Below, in pieces: positions 38,001-46,681 of a stretch of 64,000 bases of DNA. Made by a program: the position numbers and the translations under genes. The DNA comes from an endosymbiont of Escarpia spicata. Its GTDB lineage: Bacteria > Pseudomonadota > Gammaproteobacteria > Chromatiales > Chromatiaceae. The number at the start of each line of letters is the position of its first letter. Positions within the stretch are counted from its first letter, which is position 1. Where the stretch lies: contig QFXE01000005.1 of NCBI GenBank assembly GCA_003349915.1, forward strand, positions 186,001-250,000, given 5' to 3'. Below the pieces are notes generated by a model. That model was not told the DNA's origin. It was given only the letters and a program-made list of their open reading frames with translations, and ran no database searches.

Positions 38001-38222
38001 CTCCAACTGGCGGGTAACGCGATCCTCCATGATGCTCGCGGGCACACCGGGATCCAGGACCCGCACCCGAACGTCGGGATAGATGATGTGAGGAAGCAGA
38101 TCGACACCCAGCCGTCCCAGGGAGAAGACCCCAAGAACCATCACCGCCAGGGTGATCATCACAACCCCGATAGGGTGACGGATGGACCAGGCGGCAATAC
38201 CGCCGCCAAAGGATTTGCGCAT
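34986..38222 (-). CDS. RND-family efflux pump (HAE1-type permease)
   Basis: A 1078-residue inner-membrane pump with the RND plan: a helix near the N-terminus, a large periplasmic loop, six helices (including GLALGIGMLVDSTIVMLENIYRHQ), a second loop and six more helices (GIVVNNAIVLVEYMVLQRR). The sequence fits HAE1/multidrug or related exporters; substrate unknown. The start at ATG 38222 overlaps the stop of the VOC gene as TGATG, showing translational coupling. The last 44 residues, after VYRLIAVG, are encoded by heptamer repeats and a palindromic element and are probably not part of the ancestral protein. A candidate adaptor is at 30749. Confidence 0.9.
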   Translation of the reverse strand: MRKSFGGGIAAWSIRHPIGVVMITLAVMVLGVFSLGRLGVDLLPHIIYPDVRVRVLDPGVPASIMEDRVTRQLEEQLAITEDAIHIESRSSEGRSAVDLSFAYGTDIDKALQDASTRLDRAKRFLPDSIEAPVIYKRDPSQRPVAEFVVSSSLRDSVELRSWVDYELSKWFLNLPGVAAAEVGGGLVREIQIQADQLRLAGLDMHLLDLKDVLESANVDTPGGRLMMEHGEISGRTDGRFHSVNEILNLPLASVGVGNLSAMVRLSEVAEVEDGAEEERLRIRLNQLPGIKLSIQKQPQANTVKVVDSVLARVAELQEKGLIPPDVEIRPVDDQAHYVRRALNNAVNSAGIGAMLAMLVVYLFLGSLRRTLIIGSAIPIAILVTFILMASGGLTLNIMTLGGLALGIGMLVDSTIVMLENIYRHQRERSGADVTDVTEVSGRAAAEVNSAIVASTSTNLAAVLPFLFIGGLVGLLFQELIFTISAAIVASLLVALTLVPALAGRIPAQREGLMRRGVNLLIAALQNGYAWLTRWLLKVPWLVPLLFILGMVLAWPMLSQGRQIFLPEMDEGRVYVSITADRGINLARMDEIVKKIETMFVQQPEVESIYAQVGGFVFGRSTYEASNRSSLHIALKPIKERGIDSRTWIARMQKQIQDASLVGIRIYMRVSGIRGIRLNRGDDDIELRLQGTDLEKMSRIADRVVERLGKIEGLRNISHTSEDLNQELSVVVDRERASGFGLSVEDVGRILELALGGLKVTEFLDGDRSVDVRLRLQRRDVSTPADVESVIIFSRTEPRVPLRLGEVAKVELVPSPVSIHRDQQRRVVNISASTSKDLAPGEALQSVQAVIDGMELPPGYIVYDAGGQEAQREGRDLGLLLLGLALFLVFVVMAVQYESLRNPIVIMLSVPFAVIGVALGLEWSGLPRSMPVLLGLIMLAGIVVNNAIVLVEYMVLQRRAGLTIDAAIIEAARLRLRPILMTTLTTVAGMLPLALAWGEGAEMLQPLAVTMVSGLLFSTLVTLLLIPSVYRLIAVGDKRLKVKGQRWLCRRRDRTMSLRGAGKAVGRFKRSGTGTSAKF

Positions 38223-38746
38223 CACCAGGGGAACCAATTCGTATCTTCCGGCTCTGTGATCTGATTGAGCTCGATCCAGAGGTTGTCAGGTCCCACCAGA
38301 ATCGCCACATCGATTTTATACTCCCCGTTGGCGAGGCGTTCGGCATTCAGTGGTGGAGCGATATAGTCGGTTTCAAGTATCTTGGGGGCGCCGTCATTTT
38401 TCTGCTTGAGCAGTTCCCGCACCATTTCCGGTTTAAGCACAAACTCAGCGCCACGGGACTCCAGTTCAGCCACCGACCGATCCAGGTCAAACACACGTAA
38501 TCCGATGTGGTTGTTATAGAGGCGCTCATCTCCCGGTCCAGGGGGCAGTTGAAAATCGGGATCTTCACGAAAGACCAGGGTGGCGCCGCAGACAATCAGG
38601 CGACTGAAACGCAGTCCCATCATCTGTCCACGAAAGATCACCTTGCCGTCGAACAGCTTTACCCAGAACGCCTCCTGAGCATCCACATCCGGGGTGCCGA
38701 TAGAGAGTTCTATCAAAGGGTAGGTTTCCCTGTTGGCTTGACTCAT
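38222..38746 (-). CDS. VOC/glyoxalase-family protein
   Basis: A 174-residue protein of the vicinal oxygen chelate superfamily with beta-alpha-beta-beta-beta units: LIELSIGTPDVDAQEAFWVKLFDG at the start and YNNHIGLRVFDLDRSVAELESRG in the second half, ending IAILVGPDNLWIELNQ. Possible metal ligands are the Glu in IELSIGT, the His in NNHIGL and the Glu in WIELNQ. The substrate is unknown. Its stop codon overlaps the start of the RND pump, so both are co-expressed, which suggests a shared task such as detoxification. Confidence 0.78.
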   Translation of the reverse strand: MSQANRETYPLIELSIGTPDVDAQEAFWVKLFDGKVIFRGQMMGLRFSRLIVCGATLVFREDPDFQLPPGPGDERLYNNHIGLRVFDLDRSVAELESRGAEFVLKPEMVRELLKQKNDGAPKILETDYIAPPLNAERLANGEYKIDVAILVGPDNLWIELNQITEPEDTNWFPW

Positions 38747-39216
38747 GATTATCCCTCAAGATTCGCATCGTTCGGTAAAAAAGCTTCCCGGGATTGTAGC
38801 CCAAGTCCGCCTCCACAACCGCAAATTGAAAGTCATGCGTAGTCCATTGGCTACAAGAACCAGTTCACCAATACTAACTGATCTGATTGCCCCTAAAACC
38901 CAGCTCCTGTAGGGAAAGCGATTTGTTCGCGAACAACGTAAAAAGCGCAAATGCATTGATTTTGTTTGAACACCTGATGGTTATTCATCCGCTTCGGCCG
39001 GTTCAATTATTACAGAACAGGGCTTTTTGGACGGATACAATGACTCAATGCATAGGCAATAATTGCGCCTTTTTCATTATTTACGGATTGAAAAACACGG
39101 TCCAATCATGACTGAATTTCAGGGGTATATAATCAGGTACCTAATTGTAGTTTTTTGCCGTATTTCAAAGAGTTTTTGCCCAGTGGATGCAATTGTTACA
39201 CGTTTTCCAATAAACA
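38747..39216. other. intergenic region without recognised gene
   Basis: 470 bases between the VOC gene start and the XRE gene stop, both leftward. I see only short, low-quality reading frames. The sequence is AT-rich in the middle (runs such as TTGATTTTG), and it probably includes the promoter of the VOC-RND unit. No clear terminator or repeat was found. Confidence 0.4.
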
Positions 39217-39441
39217 TTATTCCTCGGTTGCATCAGGTCGATACTCAAGAATATCACCTGGCTGGCAATCCAGATGTTTGCAGATAGCATCCAGTGTAGA
39301 AAAACGGATCGCTCGTGCCTTACCCGTCTTTAGAATGGAAAGATTTTGAACAGTAATACCGATAGCTTCTGCCAAGTCCTTTAGCTTCATTTTTCGCTTT
39401 GCGAGTTCCACATCAACATTCACGATGATAGCCATGATCAT
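39217..39441 (-). CDS. XRE/YozG-type small HTH regulator
   Basis: A 74-residue protein that is almost only a Cro/C1-type helix-turn-helix: VELAKRKMKLKDLAEAIG, ITVQNLSILKTGKARAIRF, STLDAICKHLDCQPGDIL. This short group is usually found next to DUF2975 membrane proteins. An AGGGG site lies 5 bases before the ATG. It starts 6 bases after the DUF2975 gene, so the two are one unit. Confidence 0.88.
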   Translation of the reverse strand: MIMAIIVNVDVELAKRKMKLKDLAEAIGITVQNLSILKTGKARAIRFSTLDAICKHLDCQPGDILEYRPDATEE

Positions 39442-39447
39442 CAGCCC

Positions 39448-39960
39448 CTAAATTACAAGACTGTCTTGTTCTTTTAGTTCCCGCCCCATGTCCATGACAT
39501 AGGCTATGAGCACGACAAACAGCCCAACGATTAGAAAGCCAACTTCCAGCCTTGCACTGATATGGCCAGGAGTAATTTGGAAGAACGTCAGAACAGGGCC
39601 TGTTATCAACGTCTGAAGCATCGCCGCGATATCGATTGATACAAGTGCCCACCCGATTTTCCGTATGGTAGCCACATTTTCAGCAGTAAATATGACCCCC
39701 ATTCGGTATAGCCCAAGAAGCTTGTAGAGCAAATAAAACGCGACCATATATACAACCGGCTTGATAGACCCAAGAGCAAGCACTGCAAGCAGTCCACCTC
39801 CGGAGATTTGTGTAGAATCGAGCGATATACCTTGTGGCATATTCAACAACTCCGCCCACGCCCCTGTCCCAGCATCCAGTGCGACAACACATGGTGTAAG
39901 AACAAAAAAAACGAGAGCCAAAACCTGTAGTCGGGCACTTGTAGTCTTAAGCTTTTCCAC
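39448..39960 (-). CDS. DUF2975 membrane protein
   Basis: A 170-residue protein with four predicted transmembrane helices around residues 10-30, 55-80, 105-125 and 135-160 and the conserved cytoplasmic segment LYRMGVIFTAENVATIRKIGW between the second and third helix, which marks DUF2975. Function is unknown. It is paired with the small XRE regulator directly downstream, the common gene order for this family, which suggests that the membrane protein modulates the regulator. Confidence 0.82.
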   Translation of the reverse strand: MEKLKTTSARLQVLALVFFVLTPCVVALDAGTGAWAELLNMPQGISLDSTQISGGGLLAVLALGSIKPVVYMVAFYLLYKLLGLYRMGVIFTAENVATIRKIGWALVSIDIAAMLQTLITGPVLTFFQITPGHISARLEVGFLIVGLFVVLIAYVMDMGRELKEQDSLVI

Positions 39961-40183
39961 CTTATCTCCTCCACAGTCTTAGTTGGACCCGCTCTATTGT
40001 GAAGCCACTTCACGCGATCCTCATCTGATCCAAATGTCCACAAACTCCCAGTGATGACACCGCAATCATAGTGACCTACTAATCGCACGTCAACATCTTT
40101 TACGTATATTTATTATATGTTTATCATTAATTTTTATCCTATAGTCAATAACACTTTAACTCTAACCAAGCTAGGAGGCTAAA

Positions 40184-40575
40184 ATGAAACCACTTTTAAA
40201 GAAATCGGGATGGCTGCGGCAATTCTGTCGACCATATCTATATCACCTGCATTCTCGCAGGAAGCCTCAGGCGAGCATCCCGGCGGCATAGCTCTAAGTG
40301 TCGGCATTGGATTTCCCGACACATCAGAACCACTACATGGGCATGTTGGTATTGGAATCAGCGGCCTCCCTGACCAGGAAGACTCAGACGATGACCATGC
40401 AACTTCGCTTATTGAAGAAACAGGAAGATACGGTGGCTCTATTGGCATACGCATAAAAAACAGATGCTGGCGGGTGCCTGTCGATGACAGTTCGGACCAG
40501 TTTTCAACCAAGGTCTGGATGATTGATTTTGTGTGCCCCAAGCGACAGCCTCGCTTATTCGAAGATTTAAAGTAG
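40184..40575 (+). CDS. small secreted protein with an apparent 5' frameshift
   Basis: The only strong ribosome site (AGGAGG, 5 bases before ATG 40184) leads into a frame that stops after 35 codons, whereas a second frame from ATG 40210 reads MAAAILSTISISPAFSQEASG and goes to 40575. Adding one A to the AAAGAAA stretch near 40197-40204 would join MKPLLKK to the second frame and give a complete signal peptide. The mature part of about 100 residues is rich in Gly, His and Asp (HGHVGIGISGLPDQEDSDDDH) and has two Cys near the end. Not recognised. It may be a pseudogene, phase-variable or a sequence error. Confidence 0.55.
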
Positions 40576-40656
40576 CTGTCTATCCGCATTCAGTCCTTGA
40601 GTAACGCCGGTGATTCTTTTAGTCTCAGACCTACACACCCATTAGAGCAGACTAAG

Positions 40657-42069
40657 ATGACGGATCTATTGTTGCTCAGTACTCCACTGGCGGGCGACAC
40701 CCTGCCAGGCGGTCTCTGCCCCTCTCTCTCCAACATCACTCTTGGTAGCTATCTGCGCAGCGAAGGGGTGGCGGTTGCAGTACTTGATCCCAGTACCGAC
40801 CTCGATGATGAAGGCGATTCCGATTCCCCCAAGGCACTGCTGGAACGCATCGCCGATGCCGTGCTGAAGGAGTCGCCTCAAATGGTCGGCATTGCCTGCC
40901 TGTCACCGGTTGAAGGACGGTTCGGCGCGGCTATGGCGAGGGTCCTGAAACAGCGCAACGTGTCACTGCCGATCGTGCTGGGTGGTGTCTGGGTTACCGC
41001 CTGTGGCGCGGAGATCCTCGAACGCTGTCCTGAGATCGATGCCATCGTTGCAGGGCCAGGGGAACAGGCTGCTCTCGCGCTGGTAAAGAGTGGCCTGCAA
41101 AATCCGGCTTCGATACCAGGACTGGTGTGGCGCGATGGAGAAAAGATCCGTTCCAACCCGCCCGCAGAAACCCTCCCCACGGCACCGCCGGTGGATATGT
41201 CCCTGATGCGCCATCCGGAACGCTATGACATCTTCTGCTGGCTTACCAGCCGGGGTTGCCCCTACCACTGCACTTTCTGCACCGAGCGTCTGACCAATCC
41301 TGGTTTTACCCACAATCCTATCGAGAAGGTGAAGGCGGATCTCGAATTCTTTTCCAACATGGAAAAGTCCTGGTATCTGTGGATCTGCGATCCCCTGTTC
41401 GGGGTCAACCGCAAGCGGCTCGCAGAGGTCTGCAATCTACTCAAAGAGACCCCCATGCAGTTTCTGGCTGAAAGCCGGGTGGATGTGCTGCATCCGGAGG
41501 ACGTGCCGCAACTCGCGGCAGCAGGTTGCGACCTCATCTACTTTGGGCTTGAGGCAGTCGGCCACCAGTCTCTCTGTGAACTGGAGAAGATCGATGCCCG
41601 TCCAAAGGTGCATAAAAGGTATCTTGAGGATGCCCGCAACCTGGTGGAGGCCTGTCTGAAGAACGATATCCTGCCGGTATTTGGCATTCTGCAACCGGTG
41701 CCCGGCGATACTCCGGAGGACCTGGCGTTCACCCTGGATTTTCTCCGGGAACTGGCCGCCATCGCTGAGCGTCTCGGGGATGCCGCCAACCGGCTCGGTC
41801 CCTGCTTCTACGCCTTCCCCCTGCGTTTCGACCGGGGCGCACCCTACGAAACGATGCAGGGACACCTGGAGGAAAAAGGCGTCAGCGCCACCGCAGACAC
41901 CGATCCACTGTTCGATGACCGCTTTCTGGAGATCGCCTCTCCAAGCATTGACGAACAGACAGCGGAGACCTTCCGGGAGGCGGTGCGCGCACTGAACCCG
42001 GCATCCGATTATGTGCGTCAACGCCTGCTGCGCTCCTACCCCAGACCCTACATCGAGTTCGATGCCTGA
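40657..42069 (+). CDS. B12-binding-type radical SAM protein
   Basis: A 470-residue protein with an N-terminal cobalamin-binding-like Rossmann domain (residues 1-150, VLGGVWVTACGAEILERCPEIDAIVAGPGE) but without an obvious DxHxxG ligand motif, followed by a radical SAM domain with the CX3CX2C cluster motif in SRGCPYHCTFCTERLT and FGLEAVG. This class does methylations, ring formation or other radical chemistry; the substrate is not evident. The ATG at 40657 is preferred over a TTG 60 bases earlier. It overlaps the epimerase-like gene by 8 bases, so they form an operon that may include the patatin gene. Confidence 0.85.
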   Translation: MTDLLLLSTPLAGDTLPGGLCPSLSNITLGSYLRSEGVAVAVLDPSTDLDDEGDSDSPKALLERIADAVLKESPQMVGIACLSPVEGRFGAAMARVLKQRNVSLPIVLGGVWVTACGAEILERCPEIDAIVAGPGEQAALALVKSGLQNPASIPGLVWRDGEKIRSNPPAETLPTAPPVDMSLMRHPERYDIFCWLTSRGCPYHCTFCTERLTNPGFTHNPIEKVKADLEFFSNMEKSWYLWICDPLFGVNRKRLAEVCNLLKETPMQFLAESRVDVLHPEDVPQLAAAGCDLIYFGLEAVGHQSLCELEKIDARPKVHKRYLEDARNLVEACLKNDILPVFGILQPVPGDTPEDLAFTLDFLRELAAIAERLGDAANRLGPCFYAFPLRFDRGAPYETMQGHLEEKGVSATADTDPLFDDRFLEIASPSIDEQTAETFREAVRALNPASDYVRQRLLRSYPRPYIEFDA

Positions 42070-42967
42070 CCCCCAACGAATTGCCGTCATCGGCAGTACC
42101 GGCTGTGGTGGACGGGCAGTGGTCAACGCACTGCGGGCTGCCGGACACCAAGTCCTTGGCATCTCCCGTGGCGAGAGCAACAGCCCCGCCCCTGATTTCA
42201 TCAGCGATCGGCACAACACCGGACACTTGCGCCAAAAGCTGGCCGAATTCCAGCCCCAGGCAGTGGTCGATCAGATTGCTTATACCGAAGACGACGTCAC
42301 CTCTCTTATCGAAGCACTGCCCACTAGCACCCGCCGCTACCTGTTTGTCAGCAGCGCAGTGGTCTATGGTCCCGGTCGTGACAGAGCCTACCGGGAGAGT
42401 GATTCACCAGAGCCGAACGGATTCTTCGCGGAAGCAAAACTGGCGGCAGAAAATGCGGCTCTGAAATGGGCGGGGAGTGGCCGGGAGAGCATCTCTCTGC
42501 GTCTCGGAGGACTCTACGGGCCGGGGCACGCACCACTCACCCCTTTCGGCAGAGACCCTGCATTACCGCAGCATCTGAATGCGCAGGAATCCTTCCCGAT
42601 ACCCACAGACGACCAGTCACTGCTGCAACCCTGGTTTGCGGCGGATCACGGCGCGCTGATTCGTGATCTCATCTCTCAACCGAACCTCCCGGCCCTGCTC
42701 AATGTGGCCGGTGACGAGCGATTCAACTGGCAGACCTTCATGACAACCTGGTCCCGCTCCTGCGGTGCGCCCGCTCCCCATTTTGCATACTGTTCAAAAG
42801 AAGAGATCAAGGCTCGTGCACCGGCAACACTGCAACCCTATCTCGACGCACTCCTGCATCCGCCCGTGATGGACCTCGACAGATTGCACCGTCTGGCGCT
42901 GGGAAACCAACCGGCTACCCCTCTGATAGACGGCAGCAAACAGGTGTATGACTGGATGGAAAAATAG
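42062..42967 (+). CDS. NAD-dependent epimerase/dehydratase-like protein
   Basis: A 301-residue extended-SDR fold protein. The nucleotide-binding motif is AVIGSTGCGGRAVVNAL and SSAVVYGPG is typical. Where the catalytic YxxxK is expected it reads FFAEAKLAAE, that is Phe instead of Tyr, so classical dehydrogenase chemistry is doubtful. It starts within the end of the radical SAM gene (8-base overlap) and is followed after 4 bases by the patatin gene. The tight coupling suggests that its substrate is made or used by the radical SAM enzyme. Confidence 0.8.
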   Translation: MPDPQRIAVIGSTGCGGRAVVNALRAAGHQVLGISRGESNSPAPDFISDRHNTGHLRQKLAEFQPQAVVDQIAYTEDDVTSLIEALPTSTRRYLFVSSAVVYGPGRDRAYRESDSPEPNGFFAEAKLAAENAALKWAGSGRESISLRLGGLYGPGHAPLTPFGRDPALPQHLNAQESFPIPTDDQSLLQPWFAADHGALIRDLISQPNLPALLNVAGDERFNWQTFMTTWSRSCGAPAPHFAYCSKEEIKARAPATLQPYLDALLHPPVMDLDRLHRLALGNQPATPLIDGSKQVYDWMEK

Positions 42968-42971
42968 CCGA

Positions 42972-45176
42972 ATGCCCGTGACAATAAAACACATTCTGCT
43001 GGCCCTTCTACTGCTGTGCCAGCTCCCCATTGCTATCGCGCAACAGCAGATTGAAAGACCAAAAATCGGCCTCGCACTGAGTGGCGGCGGTGCAAGAGGC
43101 GCAGCTCACGTCGGCATTCTAAAAGTCCTTGAAGCACTCAGAATCCCCGTCGACTATATCGCGGGCACCAGCATGGGCGCCATCATCGGCGGACTCTATG
43201 CGAGCGGAATGAGTCCAGCGACAATCGAACAGCATCTGGCCTCAATGGATTGGGAGAATCTGTTCGACGACGATCTCAGCCGCACCAAACACAACATGCG
43301 CGGCAAGATCAATTCCCAACTGCCACTGATCAATGCGAAACTTGGGGTAAAGGAACGTGAAGTCAGCCTGCCGACGGCTATGATCCAGGGACAGAAATTC
43401 AGTCTGGAACTGAAACGGCTGACGCTTGGCGTGTCAGAGATCACAGACTTCGCTCGCCTGCCCATCCCCTTTAGGGCCGTTGCCACTGAGATTGCAACCG
43501 GCAATCCCGTTATTCTCAGCAAAGGCGACCTTGCCCTGGCAATCCAGGCCAGCATGACCATACCCGGGGTATTTGCCGGTGTGGAGATCGAAAATCGATT
43601 ACTGGTCGACGGCGGAGTTTCCAACAATCTGCCTATCGACGTAGTCAGAGAGATGGGGGCGGATATCGTCATCGCCGTGGATATCAGCACGCCGCTCTAT
43701 CATCAGGATGAGCTAACCACTGCCCTGACTATCGTGGAGCAGTTGACGACCATCCTCACGCGACGCAATACCGAAACACAAATCACTGCTCTCAGTAATC
43801 GGGACATACTGATTGTTCCTGTATTGGATGATATCGAGAGTGCCGACTTCAAACAAACGGGCGAAGCTATCAGGATTGGCAAGGTTGCAGCTGAAGCAAT
43901 AAAACCAGCGCTCTCCCGGCTGGCTCTTGGTGAACAGGCATACCAGAACTATCGTGAGCAACGCCGGATCAAGCCCACCACACCCATTGTGGAGTTTATA
44001 CGCATCGAGAACCAATCTGAGTTGCGGGATGAGCTTCTCAGCAGTCGCCTGTCAATCCACTCGGGCGCACCGCTTGATCTCAAAGCACTCGAACAGAGTA
44101 TTGATGATATCTACGGTCTGGATATTTTTGAAAGCGTCCGCTACAGATTGGTCGAGGAAGAAGGCAAAACCGGCCTGTTGATCAAAGCAAAAGAGAAGCG
44201 CTGGGGTACGAACTTTCTACAGTTTGGTTTGAACTTCAGTGTTAATCCCCGCCTTGGCGATTCCCATTTCAATGCATCTTCAGCCTATACAATAAAGCCA
44301 CTCAACGACCTCAATGGGGAGTTGAAAACTTTTGCCCAACTCGGCAGGGAGCCCAAGTTCTTCACCGAACTCTACCAGCCACTGGATAGCAAATCTGAAT
44401 TTTTCATCCATCCCATCCTTTTCTATTCAACCCAGTATGTCGGCAAATATCTTGACGAGGATCTGGTGGCTGAATACGGGATAAAAAAGTACGGTGTCGG
44501 CTTGGCTGCTGGGAGGGAACTGGGCAAGTGGGGCCGCATTGAGCTGGGTTATCAAAGATTCCTCGGGGATCTGGACTATGTGGCCGGGCCGCCAAAACTA
44601 CAGGGATACGATTTCAGTGGCGGTGAACTCTATGGCAGTTTTAAGCTGGATGAGATGGATGACATCTATTTTCCCAGAGAAGGTTTTCGTTCAAAACTTC
44701 GCTGGACCGGCTCGCGCCGCAGCCTTGGCGCCGATAACGACTTCGACCAGATTGAACTGCAGTTCAATCTGGCAAAAAGCTGGGACGACCATACTCTTTT
44801 CGCCGCGGGTTCATTCAACAGCACACTGGATGACAACGCACCGCTGCAAGACCAATTCACACTTGGCGGCTTCCTGCACCTGTCGGGGCTGTCAGAAAAT
44901 CAACTCATAGGACAGCACACCGCGCTGTTTGTCGGCAGTTACATGGCTCGACTTTACCGCAGCAAATACTTTCCGATCTATGCGGGTGCGTCCCTGGAAA
45001 TGGGCGATGCCTGGCAAAGCCGTGATGATATAAGTCTGAATGACATGAGCTACGCCGGTAGCCTCTATCTTGGAGCCGATACGCCGGTAGGACCGCTCTA
45101 TTTTGCCTACGGTCATGCGGAAGGCGGCCAATACGGTTTCTATCTTTTCCTGCGCCGCCCATTGTTTCTGGACTAG
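42972..45176 (+). CDS. patatin-like phospholipase with BamA-type barrel (PlpD-like)
   Basis: A 734-residue type V autotransporter-like protein. After a signal peptide (LLALLLLCQLPIAIAQ) comes a patatin domain with the oxyanion motif SGGGARGAAHVG, the nucleophile motif GTSMGA and the Asp in LVDGGVSNN. A POTRA-like domain (about 335-400) and a 16-strand surface-antigen barrel follow, ending GFYLFLRRPLFLD. In PlpD the patatin part is secreted or surface-exposed and has phospholipase A activity. It is the third gene after the radical SAM and epimerase-like genes. Confidence 0.9.
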   Translation: MPVTIKHILLALLLLCQLPIAIAQQQIERPKIGLALSGGGARGAAHVGILKVLEALRIPVDYIAGTSMGAIIGGLYASGMSPATIEQHLASMDWENLFDDDLSRTKHNMRGKINSQLPLINAKLGVKEREVSLPTAMIQGQKFSLELKRLTLGVSEITDFARLPIPFRAVATEIATGNPVILSKGDLALAIQASMTIPGVFAGVEIENRLLVDGGVSNNLPIDVVREMGADIVIAVDISTPLYHQDELTTALTIVEQLTTILTRRNTETQITALSNRDILIVPVLDDIESADFKQTGEAIRIGKVAAEAIKPALSRLALGEQAYQNYREQRRIKPTTPIVEFIRIENQSELRDELLSSRLSIHSGAPLDLKALEQSIDDIYGLDIFESVRYRLVEEEGKTGLLIKAKEKRWGTNFLQFGLNFSVNPRLGDSHFNASSAYTIKPLNDLNGELKTFAQLGREPKFFTELYQPLDSKSEFFIHPILFYSTQYVGKYLDEDLVAEYGIKKYGVGLAAGRELGKWGRIELGYQRFLGDLDYVAGPPKLQGYDFSGGELYGSFKLDEMDDIYFPREGFRSKLRWTGSRRSLGADNDFDQIELQFNLAKSWDDHTLFAAGSFNSTLDDNAPLQDQFTLGGFLHLSGLSENQLIGQHTALFVGSYMARLYRSKYFPIYAGASLEMGDAWQSRDDISLNDMSYAGSLYLGADTPVGPLYFAYGHAEGGQYGFYLFLRRPLFLD

Positions 45177-45208
45177 GAGGCTGTTGACACGATGAAATCC
45201 GCTATCTA

Positions 45209-46681
45209 TTACCGGTCGGTTGCCTCCGTATACCATCCCCCTGTATCGAGACCTTTACGGGAAGCCGCATCCCTGACGTTTTCCAGCCATGTTGCGGGCC
45301 CTGCAATATAGACTTCGACCCGTTCACTATCTGTAGTGGCATTAAACAATAACTGCGCCAGTTCGTCGGCAGAAATATCATTCGCTGTGCTGGTATAGCT
45401 GAAATTATCCAGCGAATCATTCCAGGAGCGGCAGAGATTCTCAAGTGAGGAGCCCGCAGGATTTCCACCTATGTGGATCAGGTTCAACCCTTCCGCATTA
45501 TCGATGGTGATAGCCTGTTCCACCAGGCTTTTGACCGGAGAGAAACCGCCCTCTTTCGCCAGAAAAAGTGTCGGCGCCGTGGAGTCCTCCTGCAACACGA
45601 AACCACCCATCGGCCCCTCTAACAGTACCGTCTGCCTGGCAAGGGTAGCGTCAAAAACAGCATCCCCGAAGCCCACCTCATCTTCCCTGAAGATGATGAA
45701 TTGAAGATTCCGTCCATCGCAAGGACAACTGGCGATATAGAGATCGGCGCTACGACCATCCTCTGTAGTGACGCTTACCGACTGTCCTGCCTTGAAACGT
45801 AGCGAATGGGTACGAGGCGTCTGCACATGTATGAGCGCCAGCGACTCTCCCACCAGCTCCACTTTTTTGACCTGAGCCCTGATCTCCTGATACGGCAGCG
45901 TCTCTGCCACACCCGCTTCACCCACCTCGACAACCAAGTCGGATATGGCCGTATTCGAACATGCCAGCACATAGCCTTCTTCCTGTTCTTTGGCACTGAG
46001 CACATAGTCGTGGTTACGCAGTTTTCGTACCGCGCCGGAAACCACCTTGCATTTACAGGCACCACAGTTTCCACTGGTGCAACCATAGTCAAGATAGAGT
46101 CCGGCTTTTAATCCTGACTCCAGAATGGAATCATTACCTTCGAGAAAAAACTCATGGCCACTGGGTAGCAGACGCACGCTGGCGCTGACGATCTTCAGCA
46201 TGGCATCTTTTGCAAACAGAGCAGCCTTGGCATCTGAGGCACGGCCCAGTCGATCCATCGCACCACTCAGCTTTTGGATGCAGTGCTCCACCTCGGCACG
46301 AAGTTTCTCGTCTGGCGCATTCAGAGCGGACTGCAGATCAGAGCTGGTTTCACTGAGCAGATTCTCTGATGCGTTGAGTGAGGACTTGGTCTGCACCAGA
46401 GTATGCTGGAACGCCTTCAGCCGGCTCATCAACACCTGAGGATCTGGCATCCATCCATCACTATAGTGCGCTTTGGGACGAGCCTCCTGCTTGATGAGCC
46501 GCACCCGTTCCAAAATAGGATCCCTCTCCATGTCAATATGCGGGTAGAGAGAGACCAGGACGTCGACAGTAAGCTTACCTTCAAAGGTCTCCACGCACTC
46601 CTTGCGTACCTTTTTCTGCAGTTCACCGCGGCTGACGCCAGCGAGCCGGGCTGCGCGCGACAGGGACAATAGTTTTGGCAT
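45209..46681 (-). CDS. HTH-coiled-coil-ferredoxin-reductase fusion protein
   Basis: A 490-residue protein with an unusual order. Residues 1-60 look like a MerR/excisionase-type winged helix (LSLSRAARLAGVSRGELQKKVR). Residues 75-160 are a helical, probably coiled-coil segment. Residues 165-255 form a plant-type [2Fe-2S] ferredoxin with CTSGNCGACKC and a distant VLACSN Cys. Residues 265-490 form a FAD/NAD(P)-binding reductase (HSLRFKAGQSVSV, DLYIASCP, GGFSPVKSLVEQA). The last part resembles reductases of phenol hydroxylase type. It may be a redox-responsive regulator or an electron donor. It is alone in its orientation. Confidence 0.82.
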   Translation of the reverse strand: MPKLLSLSRAARLAGVSRGELQKKVRKECVETFEGKLTVDVLVSLYPHIDMERDPILERVRLIKQEARPKAHYSDGWMPDPQVLMSRLKAFQHTLVQTKSSLNASENLLSETSSDLQSALNAPDEKLRAEVEHCIQKLSGAMDRLGRASDAKAALFAKDAMLKIVSASVRLLPSGHEFFLEGNDSILESGLKAGLYLDYGCTSGNCGACKCKVVSGAVRKLRNHDYVLSAKEQEEGYVLACSNTAISDLVVEVGEAGVAETLPYQEIRAQVKKVELVGESLALIHVQTPRTHSLRFKAGQSVSVTTEDGRSADLYIASCPCDGRNLQFIIFREDEVGFGDAVFDATLARQTVLLEGPMGGFVLQEDSTAPTLFLAKEGGFSPVKSLVEQAITIDNAEGLNLIHIGGNPAGSSLENLCRSWNDSLDNFSYTSTANDISADELAQLLFNATTDSERVEVYIAGPATWLENVRDAASRKGLDTGGWYTEATDR

